From Citrus sinensis (Eukaryota > Streptophyta > Magnoliopsida > Sapindales > Rutaceae): a DNA stretch of 64,000 bases. Positions 11,946-31,540 of the stretch are shown one piece after another. The stretch's first letter is position 1. Every line of letters starts with the position of its first letter. The notes beneath the pieces are model-generated. The model saw only the letters and a program-made list of their open reading frames with translations. It had not been told where the DNA came from and ran no database searches. The position numbers and the translations under genes are program-made. The DNA is taken from contig NC_068561.1 in assembly GCF_022201045.2 (NCBI RefSeq), positions 22,078,501-22,142,500 on the forward strand. The letters run 5' to 3'.

Positions 11946-12656
11946 AGCATTATTAGAGTTAAGGTTGAAACGCAGAGCAAATATACCAATAATGAGATTT
12001 TCAAAACTTGTAAATGTAGAAATAGAAAAGTTTGATGGGATAATCAATTGGCTTGTGGCATGTTCAAGTGAAGAACATATTGATTCAATCTAAGTTACAC
12101 ATATAAAGCAAGGGCAATGCAAGCCCTATTCCTATGGGTGAAAACTCTTGGAAATAGGTAATCAAGATACCTTAAAAAAAGATTGTTGGAATGGAGTAGT
12201 TTTGGCAAATAGCTCCAAATCAGTAGATAGAGATATTGATAGTTTTAGCCAGTGATGTGTCTATTTTCTCCATGAGAGGTCGGTTTATCCATTTTAGTGT
12301 GCCTTGCAAGAGGATGTACTCTTCCTAATGAGTTCACAAATTTTGCATCACAAGGTATGATTTGGCATTTACACAAGGTATAGGGCAGTTTTTTTTTTTT
12401 TTTGAATGGTTGATGACTCTTAAGAAAGCCAAACAATTATTAAATATGTGTACTATAGATGAGGTGAAATATAATAATTCTTGGTGTTAAGAATTATAAC
12501 TATTGGGTAAAGGATAAGATTTTACTTTATAGTGAAGTGATAAACCTTATGTGAGTGTGATTTTAATGGTGTAAAGAAAGTGGGACAATATGATTGCGCG
12601 GATACATGGTAGATCATACTTTAACATTTAATTAAAAAACTTATCTAGATAGAGAT

Positions 12657-13133
12657 TGTTAGGAAATATTTTTCTATTTTCAATAAGACTTTGTTCATAA
12701 TTGTTATGAGTTTTCCTATAATATTTTCTTATTTAGGGGATTCATATTTAAGAAATAAATAATTCATTCTCATGATTTAGCTTGTTCAAGGAAAAATATA
12801 ATTTATGTAAAGAATACTTTTCTTATAAGAAATAATCATTATATATGAGGTTGCATTCACATGTTAATCACTTAGTTTTCTCTATAAACAACAGTTTCTA
12901 GGACGAGAAAAATGGTAGGTGTATTAAGAAATTGTGTTATTAAAATATTGGGTGAGGAAATATACTTGTATGATTGTAATATTTTTTCATATAGTAGATT
13001 TTTTTTTTCTCGTTATCCTTGATGGTGATAGTTTTTCTTTAGAATAGAAGTTTTTCACGTAAACTCTTATGTTATATGATTGATTTTGATATTTTTATTT
13101 GCAAGATCTTGAGTGGATTAAAAATGTCTAACA
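12657..13133 (+). repeat. 3' LTR of the Copia-type element
   Basis: Begins TGTTAGGAAATATTTT and ends AAAATGTCTAACA. It is shorter than its partner because of several deletions. Confidence 0.72.
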
Positions 13134-14570
13134 AATAGTTCACCCTACTTTCAACTTAAAGTTTTTGTCTTTTCATGTCTCTCTGTCTAAGTTTAAGCTT
13201 TTAAATTTGAAATCAAAGAGCAGTTGCAAGTTTCAATAATTTCATTTATATAAAACAACTATTAATAATAAAGTTTATTTTCTTCCTTATTAGATGCATT
13301 TTTAATTTCTTATCAATAATTCTTCGGTACAATAGAAAAGCATTTAATTAGAAAAAAAAATTAGCCCGCCCAAAAAAAATGGTGTTGGCTTTTGCCATTG
13401 GTCGCAACTCGAAGCAAAACCTGTAAAAACTGAGTTGAAACTTGAAACGTGCACCCGTAAGACGATCAATTTCACAACATATCAAATCACTCATTACTCT
13501 ATTATATCATCTAAAAAATTAATGTTTAACTTAGAGATTTATATGCCAAAAGTCACAATTAACCGAATCCCGCATGGTTTCTAGACACACATGTATGGTG
13601 TATACCATATAGTTCTGTAGCAATTCAAGTTACGAGCTTCGACTTGCGTGAACGTAGCTCCATTTCGCTCGGTATATGATGGACTGAGCTCTTCCATTGG
13701 CACCGGCGTGCACATGATGACAGAGTTGTCGGAACCGTGTCCTTATGTGCCAAACGAAGCGCTACAAAGCCTACAACTGTTGGGAGAGTGCTACGAGCCC
13801 AAAGTTCAACCTAAACAAAGCCCACCAACTGTTTCATTGTTATTTGCTGGATTTGCCCGCAGCCACACAAGTCTTGATTTAAACATCAATCGAAGACTTT
13901 TGATGCAAATGGCAAAACAAAAGAGCGATTACTACTATTTATCATACCACTAATTTCGTGTTAAAACCCCGTTTTATTGTGACAATATACCAATCGTAGT
14001 GATTATTTGCTTAAAAATGGGCTTTGAAGTCACTTATATGGGCAGTGAGGCAGGCCCATTTCTCAGCCTGCGACTACAAATTTGCTTCTAGATACGTCTG
14101 TTCCTTGTACAACCTTGACATTTTGTTCTATTTCATTAACCTATGTCACTTTATAAATTTTGGACCTACCTATCAACTTTAGAAAATTAATAGAACAAGA
14201 GATGATGAAGAAAGAAAGTGACAATCAAACCGGTAAGAGGACCGAAAAAAGAATACTAAGCTGAAGTTCAAGAGGCAGGTGTAAAAGTAAAAGAGGCTGT
14301 AAGGATGAGGTGTCAACTTTGCGTAGAAGAGGCGCGAGTTTTGCTACGCATTGTATTTCTATAGACCAACAAACATTCAACAAGTGCGTTATATTCGCCT
14401 GTATATTCTGTGGGCGTGACCGGACCATTTCTCACTTTTGTTATTGTAATAAATTAGATAAATAAAAAAAGGGGTCAAAATCAAAGAGTGATACATGCAA
14501 TGCCTCCAATGCAATGCAAATAGGACGCCACCCGTTAGTTATCGTCACACCATTTTGTCGAAATTTGCTA
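13134..14570. other. Intergenic upstream of UGP
   Basis: One plus-strand frame at 13648-13953 would give 101 residues but resembles no family I know and has no obvious promoter; I do not call it. The right end should hold the UGP promoter. Confidence 0.5.
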
Positions 14571-14573
14571 TCT

Positions 14574-14591
14574 ATATATATATATATATAA
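14574..14591 (+). promoter_or_regulatory. (TA)n tract, probable TATA region of UGP
   Basis: A run of TA dinucleotides lies about 90 bp upstream of the UGP start codon and is a suitable TATA position. Its repeat nature makes it a likely length polymorphism. Confidence 0.5.
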
Positions 14592-14680
14592 TTTACACAA
14601 CCGTGCCTTCACTCTCTGCTTTCAAAATATAACGTCTGTTCTTCTAGATTCATCTTCCTCGTTTAGACCGCATCAATCAC

Positions 14681-20000
<5,320 letters not shown>

Positions 20001-20485
20001 GGAACATGCTGTAGATTACTAGTCGGAGAGGTCTGCTCAGTGCTTATCTTGAACCTTGAGGATGAGTCTTGTTTTGCTTGATGTTGGATTTCATTCCAAA
20101 TTTTATTTTGTATTAATTTTTTATTTCATCGATCTCTACAATGTAGCGGTTGCTTCAGTAACTATTTCAGACTTTATAACTAAATATATAACATGATGAA
20201 TATTGCAATATGCAACTGCAAAACCTTGCCCCTTGTATCATTTCCGTTAAGTGGGTTGAATAATAATGATGAAAGAGTAGAGTGGTTACTTGTTGAACTT
20301 TAATGTAGAGCTTTATATTCTCCACTGCCTTTGTACTCTTGCTATGATCTATTTCTTTGTTTCTGAATATCATTTTTGAAAAATACATTATATGGGTGTT
20401 CATAATTGGTTTGTTTTAACAACAATAGTAGTAATATCATATGAACAAATTAGTCATACAATCCGAAGGCCAGAAATTGAAGGGG
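20001..20485. other. Convergent 3' regions of UGP and CRK
   Basis: Holds the UGP 3' UTR and, from the other strand, the CRK 3' UTR. A second diverged copy of its left part lies at about 26410-26725 and marks the segmental duplication. Confidence 0.6.
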
Positions 20486-24171
<3,686 letters not shown>

Positions 24172-26337
24172 TTTTGCTTCTTCTTCTTCTTTGTTGATCA
24201 GTTGTTGATGATTTTAGTTTTTGAGGGGCATTTAATATAAACAAAGAAGCAATTAACTCCTCCACTACGACGCTGTCAATTTTGAATGGTTACAAGTTTT
24301 TTCTTGGCTGATTAGCGTTTGTTAATTAGCGTTTTGCCTAACGTCACAAACAACAACTCCAAACTTTGAAATGTAAACTTCATAGTCACTTTCATCCCTT
24401 ATTATTCATTCTCGGATATAATCTGTAATTTTTATTAATTTATTTTCGCATGTTCCCAGTCAAGCAAGCCAATAGAAATTTTCGGCTTTCTTTATCAAAG
24501 ACGGCGTTGATCAATAAATGAAGAACATGCGGTAGTGGATTATTTGCTAACTTGTCAACATCGGATCAACACTTTTTTTTTATCAAAGACTAGGACACAT
24601 GGCATCTATAGGGGCTACACTTTTTTTTTTTTTCCTCACAATAAGAATATTAAGGGTGCGTTTGAAATTGAGGTTGGACAGCTGTAATTTAAAAGTTATA
24701 GCACTAAAGTGTTTGGTAAACACTAGCTGCTGTAGCTTTTAAGCTATGTTGATATGATTTTTTACTTGTATAATATAAAATTTATTATATCTTTAATAAT
24801 TTTATTAAAATTATTATTTAAAATTTTTATTTATTATATATTATTAATTTTTATTTCATAATTACAATTTTTTTTTCATAACAGCTGTAGCTTAAAAGCT
24901 ACAGCACCTCAATCCCAAACGCACCCTAATTTAAATCAATTTTATTACAACACCATTTAAATTTTTATCCTCATTAATATTTAAAATATATTTATCTTTC
25001 ACTTGCATTCGTGGTGGAGAAAAAAATTTTCTACTCAATTACTTTTAGATTACGACTTGACCTAAGTAAAAGTTATGACCTAAGTAGCAAGTACACCTAA
25101 TTTCAATATTTCATTCGCGAACAATGTAGCCAAATTAATAATTAGACACATGGTTTACTTCCATTAGATTTAGATTTTTTGAGTAAAATCACTTGCTGTC
25201 ATTTTTTTCCTCTTTTCAATCAATAAAAATAAAATCCCACTTTATGATCATAATACTATACGACAGGAAAGTCTATAAAATTTTTATAATTTTTTCAATT
25301 CTTTAGATTAATAAAAAAAAAGCAGATTTTTAAAATAAATAAGATACTCGAGTGGTAGCCATAATAATAATAATAACAACAACAACAAACCAAGCATTTC
25401 CCATTAGAGTGGCACATAGAAATTAGAAAGTAGAATGGTGAGACAGTCAGAGAATTCATACGTGTGTGTGTGTGTGTGAAGTCTTCAATATTGACAGACA
25501 TGGGAAAATTGAAGATGACAAGATGTCTTCAATTTTCCAAGTCAGGATTGCAGATTCCGGCCATTATTTTTGTCGTTTTATTTTACTTCTAATTTCAATA
25601 GGGCGCATACATGAATGAGGCAACTCATAGATTAAAATTTTTGACTCCATGAATGATTGAGTTACACTTATATATATCACTCTTTTTGTTATTTGTTGCC
25701 AATAAAAAAAAAAAAAAAAAAATTGGCGCTGGACTCTCAAATATTTCTAGATTGATCATATGGACCCTTTCTGATTTGGACGTCGTAGATAATTTCACAT
25801 GTAGCTCTTTTCCATAAAACCGATCTCCTCTTCGTGCAAATCTAGAGAAGAGTCGGGGTGTATGTAATATCCTCAAATACATACAAAACACTCTGAAAAA
25901 TTAAGGTCTGTATGTGATTTTTGAAATGCTAAGCATTCAATTCACACATGTCATTTCGATCTTATCGAGTGTCATTTGTTCGAAGATTTGGGTGTTTTTA
26001 ACGCAGCGGGGTACCAGAAGCAAAGTAGTAATATGTAAAACATCTCAAGATTTACTGTGAGATTAGATGATACTCTAATTCGAATAGTTTATAATAGAGA
26101 TTTTAATAAATAATTTTAAAAATAAACTCATAAAATAAGGGTTTTTTTTTTATTAATTCAAGATTATCAAATAAATTACATAATTATAATAGAGCAATTC
26201 CACTAGCCTAAGAAAGCTTAAATATAGAAATAGAATCATATCTAAATAATAATAGAAAGATTCGGTAACATACTAAAAAATGACTCTAATAAAAAATTAA
26301 AATATCTTGCTAAAAATAATGTCTTTTTTTTAAAAAA
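24172..26337. other. Intergenic region upstream of CRK
   Basis: CRK promoter side. It contains a MITE (24654-24926), a (TG)n tract near 25462-25478 and AT-rich sequence. Parts at about 24430-25260 and 25720-26000 have recognisable counterparts at about 28035-28330 and 30640-30920, so the region belongs to the left copy of the segmental duplication. No gene is seen. Confidence 0.55.
24654..24926. mobile_element. MITE, PIF/Harbinger (Tourist) type
   Basis: The 273-bp element begins GGGTGCGTTTGAAATTGAGG and ends in the inverted counterpart (reverse complement GGGTGCGTTTGGGATTGAGG); only two positions of the first 21 differ. It is flanked on both sides by TAA, the 3-bp target duplication of the PIF/Harbinger group. 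Sub-terminal GCTGTAGCTT motifs also occur in inverse orientation. A diverged relative lies in an ARF8 intron at 35253. Confidence 0.85.
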
Positions 26338-26725
26338 AAAATTAGCTGAGTTATCTCACTGATAGTTCTGTGTACACCTAATTCTTATCTTTAGGAAATC
26401 AATGGCCCTGGGATCTCCATTGCGTAGATTACAATTTGGAGAGGTCTGCTCATCTTGAACATTGAGGACCGGAGTCTTGTTTTGCTCGTTAATTGTTGGA
26501 TTTGATTCCAAATTTCATTTTGTATTAATTTTGATTTCATCAATCTCTACAATGCAGAAGTTGTATTTCACACTTACAAAATACATAATATGATGGATGG
26601 TGGAATATTTTACCGCAAAACTTTGCCCCTTGCATCATTTCTGTTAATTGGGTTGAATAATAATGATAGGGTGCTAATTTCAAGCTTTATATTCTTCTCT
26701 ACCTTTGTATTCTTGCATATTCTAG
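26338..26725 (+). pseudogene. Duplicated UGP 3' end (pseudogene fragment)
   Basis: This stretch repeats the end of UGP: the tail of the last intron, the last exon and the 3' UTR (compare 19924-20340). The exon-like part reads AAATCAATGGCCCTGGGATC where UGP has GAGATCAATGGCCCCGGGG; a two-base loss shifts the frame so the GDL end is gone. The remaining 20 exons are absent. Several blocks of the 3' UTR, such as GGAGAGGTCTGCTCA and TTGGGTTGAATAATAATGAT, are near-identical, so the relationship is clear. It cannot encode UGP. Confidence 0.85.
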
Positions 26726-26744
26726 TATTGAGTACCCCTTGAAG

Positions 26745-27090
26745 GCAACCGCTTGAATCTCGAGACGTTCTTCGAACTAATCCTAAACTTTACTAGAGAT
26801 AAGTAAACCAAGAGAACTCTCTCTGAGAATTATATATGAAAAGTCCATCTCGTACAATTTAAGAAAGACTACCCCAATACTGGTATGGAATAGAAAATTG
26901 GAAACTTCTTAATTTTTTGATTCAATCTTATCTAAAAATACGAAAGAATAAAAATAAGAAAGCTTTTCTTTGTGGTTATAATTAGAATGCCAAAAAATCA
27001 AGTCGACGCGCTTATCTTTATGTTGATCGTTACAGGCCTCTTGAATCTTCTATTTACCTATTTCATTTTCTTTGATTTGTGTAATTGTGT
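26745..27090. other. Unmatched insert inside the duplicated segment
   Basis: This stretch replaces the region where the left copy carries the last two CRK exons. It has no counterpart in the left copy and no reading frame of note. It could be a transposon fragment or filler from the deletion event. Confidence 0.4.
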
Positions 27091-27092
27091 AT

Positions 27093-27705
27093 GAGTAGTT
27101 AATTATGTGACTAAGAAGAAGGATGGCCTTAATAGCTGCTATTGATATGATAACTAACTTACAATGTTCCGACAAATTTGGTGCTAAGATGACTTTGATT
27201 CTCAGGTAAAAGCCTTGCAACCCAAAATCTGCTATCTTTGGTGCAAATCATCGTCTAGAAGATTGCTGGGTTTTATATCTCGATGAATGATGCGTCCATG
27301 GTAATCCTCATGTAAATACGAAAGCTCTCGAGCTGCGGCTGTGCCCAAGATTATATCAAATCTTTGCTTCCAGTTTACAAAGCCTTGATTTTCACCTTTT
27401 TTTTTTTTTTTGGCCACAAACGTAACGATGATATCAGCCATATGTTATGTTATATCACAATATTTTGAATGCCTTACTATTATCAAATGTACCAAACAAG
27501 AATTTATCGAGGCTATTCGTAGACAAGAAGTGGCGCCGGTCCTTGGCTACAACATCCAAGAAGTCGGATGAGATTCCGATGATGAACATTTCTGATAAGC
27601 CTCACTTCATTTTCGAAATCAGATAACGAACGTCCTGCCCTATAGCTAGTTTCTTGACTGCAACTATTTTCCGATTTTTCAGAGTGCCCTGTTGAAGTCA
27701 CGTGA
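27093..27705 (-). pseudogene. CRK kinase-domain pseudogene (two decayed exons)
   Basis: A broken copy of two CRK kinase exons (compare 21077-21735). The exon like CRK exon 5 keeps [26 protein letters not shown] and LVYE. The exon like CRK exon 6 keeps [31 protein letters not shown]. Damage includes single-base deletions that shift the frame (around 27216 and 27243-27263), loss of one Leu codon after KPSN, an added Ala-Ala stretch, and a poly-T insert at 27399-27412. The DUF26, membrane and last kinase exons are missing, so no receptor can be made. Confidence 0.88.
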
Positions 27706-28715
27706 AAAAATTGAACAAAGAAAATGACCAAATTTAACATCTAATAATTTGTCAAAATCTTTAAGTGTTTTCCTTTTCCTTTTTTTTTTTTTTTCGGAAA
27801 AACTTTAACAATGTAATGACGAATTTGTTAAGTTATTAATTAATACGAAATTAAAACTTTGATTTATAATAAAAATTGTCACTTTTATTTTGAAGTGGTT
27901 GCTCAACTTCTAGACAACTTAGACACTGAATAAACTTGAGTTGTCATGTTCTTTATCTCATTTTGACATATATTAACCACATAGTCATTCTAAATGCTTT
28001 TTTTTTTTTGGCATTATTTTTGTCCATTTCCTAGTCATTAATTAGTCAATGAGCTAGCCAATAAAAATATTTTGGCTGTGCCCGTTGGATCAATGAAGAT
28101 TATATATATTGATATATCGATAGATTTTTTTGCTAACTTATATGCAAGCCATGTGGAATAAAATATACCCCATCTAACTTACCAAATATACGCCAGCAGA
28201 ATAATCAGACTCTTGATTTGCTTAAACGAGTTGAGATTAGGGTAAAATCACTTCTTGTCATTTTTATTTGGAATCGAAGAAAACAAAAAATTACAAAATC
28301 CCAGTTTACAAATCATAATATCATATCATACAAATTACAAAGAGTCTTTAATGTTTTTATATTTTGAATTTGTAAAAAAAAAAAAAAAAAGCTTAATAAT
28401 ACAGGCCGATTGGATTTCAAGATATCTCAAGGGCAGGGAAAAATAAGTTTACACTTAGATTTCAATATTAAACTAAATAAAGAAATTAATAAATTGTTAT
28501 GTCAGTCAAGTGGATCAATTTGCAAAGAAATTTGGGCTTATTTGAAAATATGTCGACATTATCTGGGGTGAGTAATAAATCCATCCAGTTGTGTGTGCTA
28601 CTGGATATTTTGCTGCTGACATGTATTAAAAACAAACTCGAGTTAGTTAAGAGTCGTTACAAAACCAGATTTCGTGCGTGCAAAGCCGAGGGTCATTTTG
28701 TGCAACAGTACCGAT
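27706..28715. other. Rest of the duplicated CRK-upstream segment
   Basis: AT-rich. It retains patchy similarity to the sequence upstream of CRK (for example AGCCAATA.AAATTTT.GGCT and GTAAAATCACTT.TTGTCATTTTT). The CRK exons encoding the ectodomain and membrane segment should have lain between these points in the ancestral copy but are deleted. No gene is seen. Confidence 0.45.
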
Positions 28716-30210
28716 ATTCTTACAACAGTTAGCACCACAGTTAGCACAAAACGGTGCGTTTTGTGCTCATTATAAATTCTCATGGTGGTGAGCATCCCAC
28801 ACAACACACACGCATCTCCCACAACACACGCTCTGTAAGCCCACATTCCAAATCTCACCTCACTCACAGCACCACAAATCTCACCACCAGCTGATTCTCC
28901 CTCACCACGCTCTATTCTCACCGTCGGGTCTCTCTCTCTCTCTTTCTTCATTGACTTGCGACTTCACTCTCTCTTCCCCAAAATCCACAGCCGCCGTGGG
29001 TCTCTCCATAGCTGCCTTTGTAGAGTCGTCGTGTTGGCTTTCTCTCTTCCTCGTCGAATGCGTCTCACTCCTTTACGACACCTTACTCTCTAGTCTCTCT
29101 TAGAAATTGACTTGTGGCTTGACTCTCTCTCTACCCCCCAAATCCTACCAGACAAGAGCCAATCTGCGTGACTTTTTTTTTTTCATAAGTTTTATAAGCA
29201 GAAATGTCAAACTTGGAAATTGTTCAGTGGAGTTCTTTAGTGATGTAATCTCTACTTGGAAAAAACCTAATAAAATAAATATTAAAGACTTTCAGGAACA
29301 AAGAATTACATATTTGTTCTTCCGATCCTTCTTCTGTAATGCCATACTCGTCTCCTGGAGTTATTTTGTTATTGTGATTTTGGCTGAGATGAACACTTTT
29401 TTTATATAAAAATATTAATGGTCATACTTTCATCAGTACTTTGTTGTAACTCAGACATTACTTTGCTCAAAGAAGATTAAGGGTTCGTAAACATTCCATC
29501 AATAACCTAAAGCTATTACTAATTGCAATGGTGGTTGATAAGATGATTGCACAGAGCAATAGGTCAAGAATCATACTGTAACAAAGAAAATATAAGGAAA
29601 AGCTTTGTTTTCAAGAGTGAAGATGATGGTTTTTATTTGCCTCGAGAAACCAAATGATTTAGTAGTAAATATTGTGAAATTCTGTGTGTATCAATCAACA
29701 CAATAATAAGAACCAAAAGCTTAGAGATCAAAATCCATCATGAAAATCAGGCAGAATGCTCTGCAAAAGCAAGGACACCAAACTAAGATTTCGTCTTCAG
29801 CTCATGTGGGACTGGCCCAAATATTCATTTTCCATGTGGGATTGGCCCAAATATTCATTTTCCTTTTGGTCAGGCTGCAACTGCAATCGACGAGATGAAG
29901 CCGAGATGGATGCAATCGATGGGTAGAGACAGAGAGACAGATCCAACGAGCAGGTGTGAAGACACCCAAGGCGAGAGAGAGGGAGAAAGTTGACAGAGAG
30001 AGCAAAGAGCTGAGTGAGGATGCGTGAGAAACGGCTGCGTTTTGGTGTGAGTGTCGTGTGAGTTTTTCTCGTTTGCTGTGGGGAAGAGAGGCCAAGAATC
30101 AGGGAGAGTGTGGGAGCTGTGTGTGCGCGTGCAAGCCACAGTAACTTTTTTTATAGTTAGCACAAAGCGCACCGTTTTGTGCTAACTGTGGTACTAACTG
30201 TTGTAAGAAT
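28716..30210. mobile_element. 1.5-kb terminal-inverted-repeat DNA element
   Basis: The left end reads ATTCTTACAACAGTTAGCAC, and the reverse complement of the right end is ATTCTTACAACAGTTAGTAC; the match continues for about 60 bases with roughly five differences, including CAAAACGGTGCG. The interior has CT-rich and AG-rich parts and no transposase that I recognise, so it is non-autonomous. I found no exact target duplication, though CATTTT and GTGCAA occur just outside both ends. Superfamily is undecided; Mutator-like is one possibility. Confidence 0.75.
29803..29862. repeat. 30-bp tandem duplication inside the TIR element
   Basis: Two adjacent 30-bp units start CATGTGGGACTGGCCCAAAT and CATGTGGGATTGGCCCAAAT; one base differs. 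Confidence 0.9.
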
Positions 30211-31540
30211 CTCATTTTCCTTTGTGCAAAGTCTGTTTCATTGTAAGACTTTGACTGTTCCCGGTACATCTTCTGGGTCAAGTGCTTTGTGATAATAGTC
30301 AACGAAGCTGCTCAGTTTTTTTACTTCAAAGTACCGAGCTTGTGTCTGTTTACTGTTCTCGTGTTTTTGCTTAATCTCGCGGGTGATCAAGATTCTTGGA
30401 TTAATTATTCAGATTTATCCCTGAGAGCGGCAAATATATATAATAATAAGAGAATTCATGCGTGCATTAATTTTCAAAATCAAACTTTTGAAAGATAATT
30501 TGTTAAAATAGTATTAATGTTGCAATACAGTTGAGACTTGAGATGCATAATTTGCATATCATTTACAGATATAACTTAAGATTATCACAATAATGATAAA
30601 AAAGAAAAAAAATATATTTAACTTTTAACACATTAGCCAACCCGTTTTTATTTCATGGCCTTAATATTTTAAGAGTGGATACTTGGGACTCTTTCTAATT
30701 TGGACTGTCATAGGTAATTAATTGTGCATGTAATTCTTTTATTTCTCATTTAGTGAAACCGATCATATTATCGCGTAAATCTTGCGAAATTGAGTCTAAA
30801 GGTGTATTCGATATATCTAAATAAACAGAAAACACTCATGAAATGGGATTGTGTGACATTCTTGAAATGTTAAAAGAGTCTACTTGTAGATACTTTGAAA
30901 ATCTGGGTGTCCTTTACTTGGAAGTGTTTTCTTCCCTTTGTTCAAATAGAAATTATTACTCTTTATTTTCGGCCCGTTGCAAAATTCATTCTCACGCGAT
31001 TACAATTGACATTATAAATCTAGGACGTAGTCAACCAGACCTATTATGAAAAGGTTGAAATATCTACATCTCCATTTTCAATTTTGGAGAAACCTGTTTC
31101 CACGGTTCATTGGTCTCCCTTGAACCCAGTCGTCTGCCGATGGTGCTACGCTTCTCAATCAAATCTCTAAAGTTCTAGATGATGGTTTCAACCACCAATT
31201 GAAATCAATAAACCTTGTGCATATATATGATTCTTCTTAAAAAGATTATCCTCACAACTCAAGGGTCAGTGCACAACATTGGCAGTATTAACTAAGGCAA
31301 TGACAGCACTTTCATATTAATACAACCAAAACACGGTCAAAAGAAATAGGTTCCAATTTGCAACGTAGTTTAGTTATCTAATCGACTTCAGTATTATATT
31401 TATCGTACATAGGCATCATCATCATTAAACTACTAGTCTAGTCTGAAACGTGGGTTTTAGTTATCTGGTAACAATAAACCTGGAGACACAGGGGGGTTGC
31501 ACACACAGTTCGTGGCATTATGTAATAGAGTTATCTAACA
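30211..31540. other. Intergenic between duplication and ARF8
   Basis: The left part continues the duplicated segment (about 30640-30920 matches 25720-26000: GGACT and TAATTTGGAC blocks). The right part, from about 31200, is the likely ARF8 3' UTR on the minus strand. No gene is seen. Confidence 0.5.

Larger units (their letters stand above)
11403..13133 (+). mobile_element. Internally deleted Copia-type LTR retrotransposon
   Basis: Two long direct repeats bound a 0.7-kb interior: the left LTR is about 11403-11945 and the right about 12657-13133. Both open with TGT.AG and close with CTAACA. After the left LTR, TATTAGAG is one mismatch from the core of the tRNA-Met primer-binding site used by plant Copia elements. 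Before the right LTR, GATAGAGAT occupies the polypurine-tract position. Near 12020-12045 the interior reads VEIEKFDGIIN, like the start of Copia Gag (KFDG..F..W), and then degrades. Protease, integrase and reverse transcriptase are missing, so it is non-autonomous. The two LTRs differ by many substitutions and indels and no 5-bp target duplication is convincing, so the insertion is old. Confidence 0.72.

Noticed and set aside
13648..13953. 101-codon plus-strand open frame
   Set aside because: Composition is protein-like, but no family is recognised, no promoter or splice context is seen, and nothing else supports a gene.
27232..27740. Treating the second kinase copy as a working CRK gene
   Set aside because: Frameshifts, a lost Leu codon, absent ectodomain, membrane and C-terminal kinase exons.
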